This document shows positions 25,045 through 33,793 of a DNA stretch of 64,000 nt, one piece after another (within the stretch, counting starts at the first letter, position 1; each line of letters begins with the position of its first letter). The stretch is from Sutcliffiella horikoshii (GTDB taxonomy: Bacteria; Bacillota; Bacilli; Bacillales; Bacillaceae_I), in assembly GCF_021991925.1 (NCBI RefSeq), contig NZ_RXZI01000008.1:94855-158854 (forward strand). Direction: 5' to 3'. A program made the position numbers and the translations under genes. The notes beneath the pieces were generated by a model. It was not told the origin of the DNA, did no database searches, and saw only the letters and a list, made by a program, of their open reading frames with translations.

Positions 25045-27099
25045 ATAAATATCGCATCACGTATTATTAAACATAAAAAGGCTGTCCTGATTGTCTTTGC
25101 GTTGGTGACCATCATCTCGACCGTGGCGCAGTTTTTTGTCTCGGTCAATTATAATATGGTAGATTATCTGCCCGAGGATGCCCAGTCGACCAAGGCGATG
25201 GAAATCATGGAAAAAGAATTCACCGGTTCTGTTCCGGATACGAGGGTCATGGTGACCGATGTATCCATTCAGGAAGCCGTTTCGTATAAAGAAAGACTAG
25301 AGGCTATCGATGGCGTGGCAGAAGTGATCTGGCTCGATGATGTGGTCGATTTGAAGACGCCACTCGAAATGGCGAACACAGAAATGGTGGAAACCTACTA
25401 CAAAAATGAGAATGCCCTGTTTTCCATCAGCGTCCGCAGTGGGGATGAGGTGGCGATCACGGATGCCATTTATGAAGTGATTGGAGACAATGGCGCGATT
25501 GCCGGGGAAGCGATCAATACGGCGACCTCACAGAAAATGGCGGGGAACGAATCAATGTATGCGGCCATGCTGCTTGTGCCGATCATCATTTTCATCCTGA
25601 TCATCTCCACGACCTCATGGGTGGAGCCGATTTTCTTCCTGACCGCCATTGGGGTGTCCGTGTTGATCAACTTAGGAACCAACATCTTTATCGGAGAGGT
25701 TTCCTTTGTGACGCAGTCAGTTGCACCAATCTTGCAGCTCGCGGTGTCACTTGATTATGCGGTGTTTCTCTTGCACAGTTTTGCGGAATATCGTCAAAAG
25801 ACAAACAATCCGGAAGAGGCCATGGAGCTTGCGATGAAAAAATCGTTCCCGGCCATCACGGCAAGTGCGGCGACAACATTCTTCGGATTTATTGCCCTTA
25901 CTTTCATGGAATTTGAAATTGGTTCTGATCTTGGATTGAACCTGGTGAAAGGGATTGTCTTGAGCTTTATCAGTGTTATGGTATTTTTACCGGCATTGAC
26001 CTTGTTCTTTTATAAATGGATGGATAAAACGCAGCACAAAAGTTTTATCCCAAGCTTTGAGGGGATTGGGAACTTCGTGGTGAAGTTAAGGGTTCCTAGT
26101 TTACTCATCGTCCTCGCATTATTGGTACCGGCGTTCCTTGCGCAGACGAATACCTCTTTTACATATGGATTTGGTGAACTGCCAGACCATACGAGAGCGG
26201 GTTCGGATTATAAGCGTATCAATGAATCCTTTGGGGAAGTCACGCCGATTGTACTCTTGGTGCCAAAGGGTGAGGTGGCCAAAGAGGAGGAGCTTGTTGC
26301 GGAAATCGAGGCTATGGATTATGTCACAAGTGTGGTGTCCTACGTTAACATGGTGGACCCGGTGATTCCGCCGGAGTACCTGGATGAAGAAGTGCGGAAT
26401 GAATTTTATTCGGAAAATTACAGCCGGATCGTTATCAACACCAACCAGGCGACAGAAGGGGATATTCCTTTTGCCATTGTGGAAAATGTGGATACAGCAG
26501 CATCGGACTATTATGGGGATTCAGCGCTCAGCCTTGGGGAGAGCGTGACCTTGTATGATATAAAAAATACAGTCACCAAGGATAATATTCTTGTCAATGT
26601 GCTGACGGTCGTGACGATTGCGATTGTATTATTGATTGGTTTCCGGTCGATTTCCATACCGGTTGTGCTGTTGTTGACGATTCAGTCTGCTGTATGGATT
26701 AACCTGTCGATACCGTATTTTACGGAAACTTCCCTCGTGTTTGTGGGGTACCTCATCATTAGTACGGTGCAGCTAGCCGCAACCGTGGACTATGGAATTC
26801 TATTTACCGAGGCCTACACGCATCATCGCAAGGAGATGTCTGCGAGAAAGGCCATCATCAAAACGCTGGACGAGAAGACCTTCTCGATTTCGATATCGGC
26901 AGCGATTTTATCGAGTGTCGGGTTTATTTTATGGATCACCTCTTCAAACCCGATTGTCGGTTCCATCGGATTGTTGCTGGGAAGAGGGGCGCTGCTGGCG
27001 TTTATCATGGTACTATTCTTCCTGCCGGCGATGCTGCTTGTGTGTGATAAATTCATCAAAAAAACAACCTATAAGTCCAATTTTAAAGAGGAGAAGTGA
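25045..27099 (+). CDS. MMPL/RND family transporter with ATA start
   Basis: A protein of about 684 residues with the two-fold RND layout: TM1, a large outer domain, TM2-6, TM7, a second outer domain and TM8-12. Motifs include LAVSLDYAVFLLHSFAEYR and QLAATVDYGILFTEAYTHHR. TM1 (AVLIVFALVTIISTVAQFF) needs codons before the first canonical start (TTG 25102, which lies inside TM1). The only sensible upstream start is ATA at 25045, giving (M)NIASRIIKHKK, about 10 bases after GAGAGG. It probably exports a lipid or drug with the YhgE-like partner whose gene overlaps its stop. Confidence 0.8.
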   Translation: MNIASRIIKHKKAVLIVFALVTIISTVAQFFVSVNYNMVDYLPEDAQSTKAMEIMEKEFTGSVPDTRVMVTDVSIQEAVSYKERLEAIDGVAEVIWLDDVVDLKTPLEMANTEMVETYYKNENALFSISVRSGDEVAITDAIYEVIGDNGAIAGEAINTATSQKMAGNESMYAAMLLVPIIIFILIISTTSWVEPIFFLTAIGVSVLINLGTNIFIGEVSFVTQSVAPILQLAVSLDYAVFLLHSFAEYRQKTNNPEEAMELAMKKSFPAITASAATTFFGFIALTFMEFEIGSDLGLNLVKGIVLSFISVMVFLPALTLFFYKWMDKTQHKSFIPSFEGIGNFVVKLRVPSLLIVLALLVPAFLAQTNTSFTYGFGELPDHTRAGSDYKRINESFGEVTPIVLLVPKGEVAKEEELVAEIEAMDYVTSVVSYVNMVDPVIPPEYLDEEVRNEFYSENYSRIVINTNQATEGDIPFAIVENVDTAASDYYGDSALSLGESVTLYDIKNTVTKDNILVNVLTVVTIAIVLLIGFRSISIPVVLLLTIQSAVWINLSIPYFTETSLVFVGYLIISTVQLAATVDYGILFTEAYTHHRKEMSARKAIIKTLDEKTFSISISAAILSSVGFILWITSSNPIVGSIGLLLGRGALLAFIMVLFFLPAMLLVCDKFIKKTTYKSNFKEEK

Positions 27100-27101
27100 T
27101 G

Positions 27102-28904
27102 ATGAGAAAGAAAAAACTACTTTATGCTGCACTTGCCGGAATGATTTTCTTGCCTTCATTTCTTGGCAATGCGAGTGGGGTTCTGGCGGAGGATCAGAAG
27201 AATGTCCGGTCCAAGGAAGAGGTCGTGTATGCCACGTTGAAGGCAAACGGGGACCTCGGACCGATCTATGTCGTGAATACCCTTGAGGTGGCAAAGGCAG
27301 GGGAAATCCTGGATTTTGGAAACTATAAAACGGTTAAAAACCTAACGGATAGAACAGAGCTACAGCAAGAAGGCGAACGGGTTGTAGCGGATGTGGAACA
27401 GGAAGGAAAGTTCTACTACCAAGGGGACTTGGAAGAAGGGACAGAACTGCCTTGGGATGTGACGGTAACCTACCTTTTGGATGGACGTAAAATGGATCCT
27501 GCCGACCTTGCGGGAGAAACTGGTCATGTAGAGATACAAGTGGAGACGAAAGCCAACAAGAGTGTGGATAACGATTTTTATGAAAATTACTTGCTACAGG
27601 TATCCCTGACGCTGCCGAATACCTACCAGAATATCGAAGCATCCCCTGGTGGCATGCAGGCGAATGCCGGGAAAAATAAACAAATCACGTTTACTGTGAT
27701 GCCTGGAAAAGAAGAGCAGCTTATCGTTGAAGCTGATGTTGAAAATTTTGAGTTCAATGGTGTGGAAATCGCCGCAGTCCCATCCAGCCTTCCGATCGAT
27801 ACAACGGGAACGGAAGGAATGACCGATGATATGGCGGAATTGTCTGATGCGATCGGGCAATTAAATGATGGGGTTTCTGATTTGCAGGACGGCGTTTCGC
27901 AGTTGAATGACGGTGCTGGGAAGCTTCGAGATGGTTCAGGAACATATAAAAATGGCATTAACCAGCTGAATGGGTCCTCCTCAGAGTTGGTTGGCGCTTC
28001 TGCATCTATAAAAGAAGCATTGGGAACGATCAACCGTGAGCTTTCCGGTGGTGCGGCCGACGTTGATTTAAGCAGTTTGACTCAATTGCCTGCAGGGTTG
28101 CGTGAGCTTGCCAAAGGTATGAATGATACGGCCGACGGACTTGCTTCTTTACAGAAAAACTATGGAGCGGCATATGCTGCACTAGATGGTGCGATCACAG
28201 AAATTCCTGCAGGGGAACTATCCGAAGCAGAGATTGCCTCGTTATATGAAAGCGGGGCAGATCCTGCCGTTGTGGATAAGTTGGCAGCTAATTACGCAGC
28301 TGCTCAGAAAGTGAAAGGTACTTATGCACAGGTTCGGGAAGCATTTGCTGCAGTGGAACCAACGCTTACACAGGTCGATGGAGCTGTAAGAGGGATGAGC
28401 GGCACGTTGACAACGATTGCCGATGAGCTATCTGCTTCCTTAAAGGAAACGGACCTGAGTGGGTTTGCTGAACTTGTGAAAGGGATGGAAACATTAGCCG
28501 CGAATTATAATCAGTTCCATTCCGGGCTTGTGAGCTATACGAATGGTGTTGGCGAGCTATCCACATCCTATTCACAACTCCACAGTGGTTTGGTTGGTTT
28601 GACGGATGGTACGAGTGAGTTGTCATCTGGAGTGGATGAATTGTCTAATGGAACTGAGGAATTACATTCCGAAACGAAAGACCTGCCTGAGAAAATGCAA
28701 GCCGAAATCGACAAAATGATTCAAGAATTCGATAAATCGGACTTCAAGCCGGTATCGTTTGTTTCTGAGGAAAATGAGAAAGTTACTTCCGTTCAGTTTG
28801 TGATCAAGACCGAAGCGATTAAGATGGAAGAAAAGAAAACGAAGGAAGCGGAACCTGAGAAGAAGAAGGGGTTCTGGACTTTGTTGAAAGAGTTGTTTAA
28901 CTAA
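27102..28904 (+). CDS. YhgE/Pip-like secreted heptad-repeat protein
   Basis: A protein of about 600 residues: signal peptide, an N-terminal beta domain (about 40-230), then X-X-G heptad repeats of the YhgE/Pip type (LNDGVSDLQDGVSQLNDG at about 250) which recur near 480-530, and a charged tail with a hydrophobic end (GFWTLLKELFN). Such proteins are membrane-associated partners of MMPL transporters and may bridge the envelope. AGAGGAG lies 8 bases before ATG 27102; ATG 27099 overlaps the transporter stop. Both genes end at one terminator. Confidence 0.8.
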   Translation: MRKKKLLYAALAGMIFLPSFLGNASGVLAEDQKNVRSKEEVVYATLKANGDLGPIYVVNTLEVAKAGEILDFGNYKTVKNLTDRTELQQEGERVVADVEQEGKFYYQGDLEEGTELPWDVTVTYLLDGRKMDPADLAGETGHVEIQVETKANKSVDNDFYENYLLQVSLTLPNTYQNIEASPGGMQANAGKNKQITFTVMPGKEEQLIVEADVENFEFNGVEIAAVPSSLPIDTTGTEGMTDDMAELSDAIGQLNDGVSDLQDGVSQLNDGAGKLRDGSGTYKNGINQLNGSSSELVGASASIKEALGTINRELSGGAADVDLSSLTQLPAGLRELAKGMNDTADGLASLQKNYGAAYAALDGAITEIPAGELSEAEIASLYESGADPAVVDKLAANYAAAQKVKGTYAQVREAFAAVEPTLTQVDGAVRGMSGTLTTIADELSASLKETDLSGFAELVKGMETLAANYNQFHSGLVSYTNGVGELSTSYSQLHSGLVGLTDGTSELSSGVDELSNGTEELHSETKDLPEKMQAEIDKMIQEFDKSDFKPVSFVSEENEKVTSVQFVIKTEAIKMEEKKTKEAEPEKKKGFWTLLKELFN

Positions 28905-28906
28905 AA

Positions 28907-28947
28907 AAAGGGAGGTTTCTACTGGTACACAGAAGAAACCTCCCTTT
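28907..28947. terminator. Bidirectional terminator
   Basis: AAAGGGAGGTTTCT/AGAAACCTCCCTTT between convergent operons, with the stronger T-run on the minus strand. Confidence 0.9.
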
Positions 28948-28957
28948 ACTAATAAAG

Positions 28958-30256
28958 TTAAATTTCAGTAGGCTCAACGATATCTTTACGTCTGTAAACA
29001 CTTAAGATAATCCCTAAAACAGCAGAATAAAAAAGAAGAGAACTTCCCCCATAACTTACAAATGGCAATGATACATTTATTATTGGTGCAAATCCTAAGC
29101 CCATAAGGATGTTCCATATGGCTGGAACCGCTATTAAGGTGGCTCCACCGACAACCAGTATCTTTCCATAGTGATCCTTCGTCTTGCTTGCAGTTTGGGA
29201 CATTCTCCATAAGAAGACTAGCAATAAAATGCTCAGAAAAATTCCGAACGCCCATCCGAGTGAGTAAACTAGGTATGGAAAAGCAAAATCTGTATGTGCT
29301 TCTGGCAGAGCTTGAATGGTACTATTCCCGTTTAATCCATTGCCGAACCATCCTGCGTCGGCAAGGAATTCCTTGATTAAGATGTACATATAACCCGGTC
29401 CATTAAAATATTTTTCAGGGGAAAGAAATGAAAGTAATCTTTCACTTAAACGGCTACCACGAAAGTTGATTAAAATCGGTACTATAAAAAGTAAACACGT
29501 GGTTATGTTTGCTGTGATCATGATAATCTTGTTCTTTTTCGAAATATGGGAAAAAGTGAACATCATTAATACACAGAAGAAATAAAAAATACTGTAAGGA
29601 AAATATGGAAGCATCATGTAGAGAATGAATGGAATCCAGAATAGGACAAACATTACTATCTGTCTCCAACCGCTGAACATCGTCTCTTTCGTGAAAATAC
29701 CAGCCCATGCCAGGAAAAAGAAAAGCATGGTAAAGGTAGTGACATCTACCGTAAATCCTCCAAATGATATCCATCGTAGAACTCCGTTTTGCGTAATGCC
29801 GAATACAAGAAGGTATAGTAAGAGAAGCACGCCACTAACATAAAAGCCTATCCACCAGTTCATAAGTTTCCTATAATCAAAAAATAGAAAAGATAGTGTA
29901 ACAATGGATGCCAATCCTAACCATATTGCCTGGCGTTCCAAAAAGGAGGGACCAGGAGCATTCCCGATCAAGGGAAGAAAACTGATGGCACCGATCATAC
30001 CAAATAGAATAAGGAGAACCCAGTCCATTCTGGGTTTATGTAGCTTATTTAACTTCTCCCCAATGGAATAAGGATCCCCCATTTCTTGAACGGCCTTTCT
30101 TTCCGCCTCCTCGTTAGAGTCCTCACGATTCTGGAAGGAGTGGCTTAACTCTTGGAGGTGATGATGTAGCTCTTTCTCAATCATTTTGTGAGCTTCTTTC
30201 GACTTTACTTTAGACATTACTTTTGCTAAAAAATCATTAAATATGGGGGAGTTCAT
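28958..30256 (-). CDS. HAAS domain-SEDS (FtsW/RodA/SpoVE) fusion
   Basis: A 432-residue protein. Residues 1-75 form a cytoplasmic helical permease-prefix/HAAS-like domain (KSKEAHKMIEKELHHHLQEL, then AVQEMGDPYSIGEKLNKLH). The rest is a SEDS membrane protein with about ten helices and the family motifs AGWFGNGL, PEAHTDFAFPYLVYSLGW and LPFVSYGGSSLLFYS. SEDS proteins are peptidoglycan glycosyltransferases. It overlaps the PadR-like gene by 4 bases and follows an ECF sigma gene, so it is probably a stress-induced wall enzyme. It lacks an adjacent class B PBP. Confidence 0.85.
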   Translation of the reverse strand: MNSPIFNDFLAKVMSKVKSKEAHKMIEKELHHHLQELSHSFQNREDSNEEAERKAVQEMGDPYSIGEKLNKLHKPRMDWVLLILFGMIGAISFLPLIGNAPGPSFLERQAIWLGLASIVTLSFLFFDYRKLMNWWIGFYVSGVLLLLYLLVFGITQNGVLRWISFGGFTVDVTTFTMLFFFLAWAGIFTKETMFSGWRQIVMFVLFWIPFILYMMLPYFPYSIFYFFCVLMMFTFSHISKKNKIIMITANITTCLLFIVPILINFRGSRLSERLLSFLSPEKYFNGPGYMYILIKEFLADAGWFGNGLNGNSTIQALPEAHTDFAFPYLVYSLGWAFGIFLSILLLVFLWRMSQTASKTKDHYGKILVVGGATLIAVPAIWNILMGLGFAPIINVSLPFVSYGGSSLLFYSAVLGIILSVYRRKDIVEPTEI

Positions 30257-30690
30257 AGGGAGGCCTCCTCTAGTAAATCTTTTAGTATAAACGGTTGATG
30301 GGCATATCCTTTTTTATAGGCGGCTGCCAAGTACTTTCGCCCTTTTTTGGTTAAAGCATAATACTTCTTATCCTCTCGCCACATGGAAGTTAACACTTCT
30401 TTGCTCTCTAATAGATGTAAAAGTGTATAAAGTTGTCCCTCATTGTGCAGGAAGCTGTGTTCTTCTTTTTGGAATAGAAGCGTGGATATCTCAAATCCAT
30501 ATTTTTCCTCTAGCTGTAGAGATTTCAAAATAGATAGGATGGTTTCTTCCTTAAATGAGTGTAGCGTAGAGGACGAATGCTTTGCCTGTATCGCTTCGTT
30601 CACTCTAGCTTTTCTTTCTTCCGTAAAAGAGAGATCCTTGAAGACATTCTTTTTCATAGACTTTTTCAAATTTAGGAATGGATCAGTCAT
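30253..30690 (-). CDS. PadR-like winged-helix protein between ECF sigma and SEDS genes
   Basis: A 145-residue protein. Residues about 45-130 form a PadR-type winged helix (ILSILKSLQLEEKYGFEIS, then LHNEGQLYTLLHLLESKEVL and YYALTKKGRKYL). The first 40 residues (KKNVFKDLSFTEERKARV) recall N-termini of small anti-sigma factors. It starts 3 bases after the sigma gene stop and overlaps the SEDS gene. It could bind the sigma factor, or act as a DNA-binding co-regulator; sequence does not decide. Confidence 0.75.
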   Translation of the reverse strand: MTDPFLNLKKSMKKNVFKDLSFTEERKARVNEAIQAKHSSSTLHSFKEETILSILKSLQLEEKYGFEISTLLFQKEEHSFLHNEGQLYTLLHLLESKEVLTSMWREDKKYYALTKKGRKYLAAAYKKGYAHQPFILKDLLEEASL

Positions 30691-30693
30691 TTT

Positions 30694-31242
30694 TTAAACC
30701 TCCTCCTTCATGTGCTCTTTTAATATTTCTCTTGCGCGTTTAAGTCTTGTTTTGATTGTATTGACATTAACAGTGGTGATCTCGCTTATTTCAGCCAAAG
30801 GCAATTCTTCATAGTAATGGAGTACCACCAATTCACGGTATTTTATAGGTAATTCCATCACTGCATTGGTCAGGCTGGTTTCTAGGCTTTTATCTATGAC
30901 CTCCCCCTCCACATCCTTTGATTTGGAAGGTATAAAGTCCAATAGTTTTTCATTGAGTACTAGCTTCCGATAATGCCAGCTTCTTAGATAGTCTTTACAA
31001 TGGTTGCTGGCAACGCGGTAGAGCCAAGTTTTTATGGAAGACTGGTGATTGAATTGTTCCAACTTCTCATAGCACTTAATAAAAATCTCTTGTGTCAAAT
31101 CCTCCGCTATCGTCCGGTTCTTAACATATGTGAAAACAAGATGGAGAACCGCGTCCCCGTTCTCGTTCATTATTTCATTGATTAGCTGTTCCTTATCTGT
31201 GACAAATTCTTTAGAAACAGCCGTATGTTCTAGTTCGTTCAT
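30694..31242 (-). CDS. ECF sigma factor
   Basis: A 182-residue ECF sigma: region 2 (VFTYVKNRTIAEDLTQEIFI, then IKTWLYRVASNHCKDYLR) and region 4 (LPIKYRELVVLHYYEELPLA, then VNTIKTRLKRAREIL). It leads a three-gene operon with the PadR-like protein and the HAAS-SEDS fusion. An AACC-N16-CGTC promoter lies about 28 bases upstream, so it probably drives its own transcription. Confidence 0.9.
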   Translation of the reverse strand: MNELEHTAVSKEFVTDKEQLINEIMNENGDAVLHLVFTYVKNRTIAEDLTQEIFIKCYEKLEQFNHQSSIKTWLYRVASNHCKDYLRSWHYRKLVLNEKLLDFIPSKSKDVEGEVIDKSLETSLTNAVMELPIKYRELVVLHYYEELPLAEISEITTVNVNTIKTRLKRAREILKEHMKEEV

Positions 31243-31269
31243 GTAGATATCCCCCCTCTCTCCATTTTA

Positions 31270-31293
31270 GACGAAGCACCCACTGTTTGGGTT
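31270..31293 (-). promoter_or_regulatory. ECF-type promoter of the sigma/PadR/SEDS operon
   Basis: On the minus strand AACC (31293-31290) and CGTC (31273-31270) are 16 bases apart, matching the Bacillus ECF promoter layout. Confidence 0.7.
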
Positions 31294-31378
31294 TGGTAAA
31301 AAAGAAAATATAGTATGTAAGGTGTGGACGAACTACTCTATATCTTAAGTCACATATTACTTAATTAGAAAAATTACT

Positions 31379-31407
31379 TTGACACACACAGTAATATGTT
31401 GTAAATT
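31379..31407 (+). promoter_or_regulatory. Sigma-A promoter of the PadR/HAAS operon
   Basis: TTGACA (31379-31384), a 17-base spacer and TAAATT (31402-31407). The spacer and flanks are rich in TAATATG/CATATTA-like halves that could bind PadR. Confidence 0.7.
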
Positions 31408-31428
31408 ATAACCAGGAGGTGAAGTGAT

Positions 31429-31788
31429 GTGGGAAGCAAAATATCGACTGATTTGATACGTGGGCATACGGATACCATTATCCTTAATGTGCTGCGGCAA
31501 GGGGACAGTTATGGTTATCAGATATACAAGACCATCATAGAGCTCAGTAACAATCAGTATGAATTGAAGGAGGCAACCTTGTATACGGCTTTTCGGCGCC
31601 TTGAGAAGGAAGGATCTATTGCTTCTTATTGGGGAGATGAAACGCAAGGGGGACGCAGGAAGTATTACCGGATAACAGAAGATGGGATAGCGCGCTACGA
31701 TCAATACAAGGAAGAATGGAACTTTGCGAAAGAGGTTCTTCATTACTTAATAGAGGGAGGAATCGAAATTGATGAGAAATCAGAGTGA
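31429..31788 (+). CDS. PadR family transcriptional regulator
   Basis: A 119-residue PadR winged-helix repressor (LIRGHTDTIILNVLRQGDSY, then YELKEATLYTAFRRLEKEG, and GRRKYYRITEDG). GTG is the start, with AGGAGGTG 7 bases upstream. Its end overlaps the HAAS membrane gene. In Bacillus such PadR/HAAS pairs are autoregulated; the PadR protein senses an unknown envelope signal or drug. Confidence 0.9.
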   Translation: MGSKISTDLIRGHTDTIILNVLRQGDSYGYQIYKTIIELSNNQYELKEATLYTAFRRLEKEGSIASYWGDETQGGRRKYYRITEDGIARYDQYKEEWNFAKEVLHYLIEGGIEIDEKSE

Positions 31789-32437
31789 CTTGGATAAAAA
31801 AATTCATGCGTATGTGGATGGCCTGTTTTCTGGAGTTGGAGAAAGTCAGCAATTGTATGATCTAAAGGAGGAGCTGGCAACTAATCTGAAAGAAAAAATT
31901 GCGGACTATAAAAAAGCAGGAATGGATGAGTCGACTGCATTCAAAGAAGCAGTAAGTTCGATGGGGGACCTTAGCGGACTTGTGGATGATATGCGTGAAG
32001 TTGGCCAAGACAAAGCGAAGCAAGCGGTCTATTCGTCGATGACGGAAAGAATTGCTGTTGCCGGATTGATTACGGGGATATTGCTTATTTTATTCGGGGT
32101 ATTAACAACTGCCATGTTGTTCTTCATGGGTCTGCAGTTGGAAGCTGTCACAGGTACTGCGATATTTACCGTGTTTGGGATAGCGATCATTACGTATAGT
32201 GCGCTGACAAGAGAGACGAGTAAGAAGTATGCGATGAATAAGATACGGGCCATTTTTTATGCTGTTGCAATAGGGTTGATCGCATTTAGTCTGTATGTGG
32301 CATTCACTTCAGGATTTGCGACTGGAGAGATGTATATTGCCATCAGTTCCTTCATGATTTTTTTTATCATCGGACTCGGATTATGGTTGGGGCTTTTATT
32401 TACGGGGACGGACCGCAGGAAGATGGTGTCGAGGTAG
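31772..32437 (+). CDS. HAAS (DUF1700-like) domain membrane protein
   Basis: A 221-residue protein. The N-terminal 75 residues form the helical permease-prefix domain (LKEELATNLKEKIADYKKAG, then AVSSMGDLSGLVDDM), followed by four membrane helices (about 90-215). ATG at 31772 has GGAGG upstream and lies inside the end of the padR gene. HAAS domains occur next to PadR regulators and are thought to pass signals between membrane and regulator. Confidence 0.8.
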   Translation: MRNQSDLDKKIHAYVDGLFSGVGESQQLYDLKEELATNLKEKIADYKKAGMDESTAFKEAVSSMGDLSGLVDDMREVGQDKAKQAVYSSMTERIAVAGLITGILLILFGVLTTAMLFFMGLQLEAVTGTAIFTVFGIAIITYSALTRETSKKYAMNKIRAIFYAVAIGLIAFSLYVAFTSGFATGEMYIAISSFMIFFIIGLGLWLGLLFTGTDRRKMVSR

Positions 32438-32469
32438 TGATATCTCGAGGAATCTGGGCAAAAGAAAAC

Positions 32470-32556
32470 CACCTTATGCTTCGGTAAAAGAAAAAGGTGG
32501 CTTTACTTCTAAGATTGAATTGTAGAGAGAGGTGTTGGCGCACTTCTCTCTTTTTT
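32470..32556. terminator. Two hairpins between HAAS and bioY genes
   Basis: CCACCTT/AAGGTGG (32470-32501), then AGAGAGGTG/CACTTCTCT (32526-32549) followed by six T on the plus strand. Confidence 0.7.
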
Positions 32557-32587
32557 ATTATACACCAGAGTATTAGATGCTCCTAGC

Positions 32588-33157
32588 CTAGGCAGCCACA
32601 TCCCCTTTAACCTGTAAAAGGTTCGCTTGCTTCAGACGTCTTCTTACAGTTATCCCAATCCAGCTTGCCAGGAATGCTTTAATCAGACCGACGACTATAA
32701 AAGGATAAACCCCGAATTTCAATGCATCTGCCCATGTCATAGCCATCACCATTTTTAACTGAATGGTTCCCATCACAAGGGTGATGATCATCCCGACGGT
32801 ATTCGCAATCATGGCCCATTTTAAGGAGAAAGATGTTTTCTCCAAAATGTATCCCGTGAAGAAAGCTGCTAAGATAAAGCCGAATATGTAACCACCAGTT
32901 GGACCGACAAGCACACCTGCTCCGCCCTTCATTTCCGCAAACACCGGCAAGCCGACCGCTCCAAGCAAAACATAACAGACCATCGACATGGCACCGTATC
33001 TACTTCCGAGGATGGTTGCCGCAAGCCCCACCGCAAGTGTTTGCCCGCTGATCGGTACAAGCGGTAATGGTATTTCCATTTGTGCCAGCACTGCTGTGAT
33101 GGCGGCGAACATGGCACATAAAATAAGCCATCTTAGTCTTTCATTTTTTGCATTCAT
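32588..33157 (-). CDS. bioY: Biotin transporter BioY
   Basis: A 189-residue S-component of an ECF-type vitamin importer with six membrane helices. Signature blocks are IPLPLVPISGQTLAVGLAA, LLGAVGLPVFA and GGYIFGFILAAFFTGY. It binds biotin and works with the shared EcfAAT module encoded elsewhere. A BirA operator lies directly upstream, so the gene is repressed by biotinyl-AMP-bound BirA when biotin is sufficient. Confidence 0.95.
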   Translation of the reverse strand: MNAKNERLRWLILCAMFAAITAVLAQMEIPLPLVPISGQTLAVGLAATILGSRYGAMSMVCYVLLGAVGLPVFAEMKGGAGVLVGPTGGYIFGFILAAFFTGYILEKTSFSLKWAMIANTVGMIITLVMGTIQLKMVMAMTWADALKFGVYPFIVVGLIKAFLASWIGITVRRRLKQANLLQVKGDVAA

Positions 33158-33175
33158 TTAATGTCCCTCCATTTA

Positions 33176-33204
33176 TGTTAACTTGTTTATTTTTAAAGTT
33201 TACA
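33176..33204 (-). promoter_or_regulatory. BirA operator
   Basis: TGTTAAC-N15-GTTTACA matches the Bacillus BirA operator pattern and lies 18 bases before the bioY start. Confidence 0.85.
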
Positions 33205-33305
33205 TAAAATTCTCGGAAATAAAAAGGCCTTTTTGACCCATTCACTTAAAGGATATTAATAAATTACATAGAATTTGTTACCACATAAACCTTTAAGGAG
33301 GAAAA

Positions 33306-33692
33306 ATGATGATCCATAAGCTTGGCCAAATCATGCTTTATGTTAATGACCAGGATGAAGCAGTAAAGTTCTGGAAGGAAAAAGTAGGGTTCCACGTCAT
33401 TACGGAAGAAGACATTGGGGGAGGGATGAGATGGATTGAAATAGCACCCTCTAATGAATCGGAAACAAGCATCGTCCTTCATAATAAGGAGTTTGTTGCG
33501 AAAATGTCACCAGAACTAAACCTCGGGACCCCTTCTTTGATGTTTTTCACGGAGGATCTGGAAGGACTCTATGCAAATCTGACGGAAAAAAATGTCACGG
33601 TTGGCGAGATGGTGAATATGCCTTCCGGTAAGGTATTTAATTTTGCTGATGGGGAAGGGAATTATTTTGCGGTGATGGAGAAGGGAAGATAG
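33306..33692 (+). CDS. VOC family protein
   Basis: A 128-residue glyoxalase-fold protein: KLGQIMLYVNDQDEAVKFW at the N-terminus and the C-terminal ADGEGNYFAVME with the usual metal-ligand Glu. AAGGAGG precedes the ATG. It stands alone between bioY and an SDR gene. The substrate is unknown. Confidence 0.8.
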   Translation: MMIHKLGQIMLYVNDQDEAVKFWKEKVGFHVITEEDIGGGMRWIEIAPSNESETSIVLHNKEFVAKMSPELNLGTPSLMFFTEDLEGLYANLTEKNVTVGEMVNMPSGKVFNFADGEGNYFAVMEKGR

Positions 33693-33793
33693 AAATTAAT
33701 TTCCTCTAAATGACCCGGGATGATAGCTCCTTGTTTTACCACTACTCCTACAGGGAACACAAAACGATAACCTACTTTACAGGAGGAGTTCAA

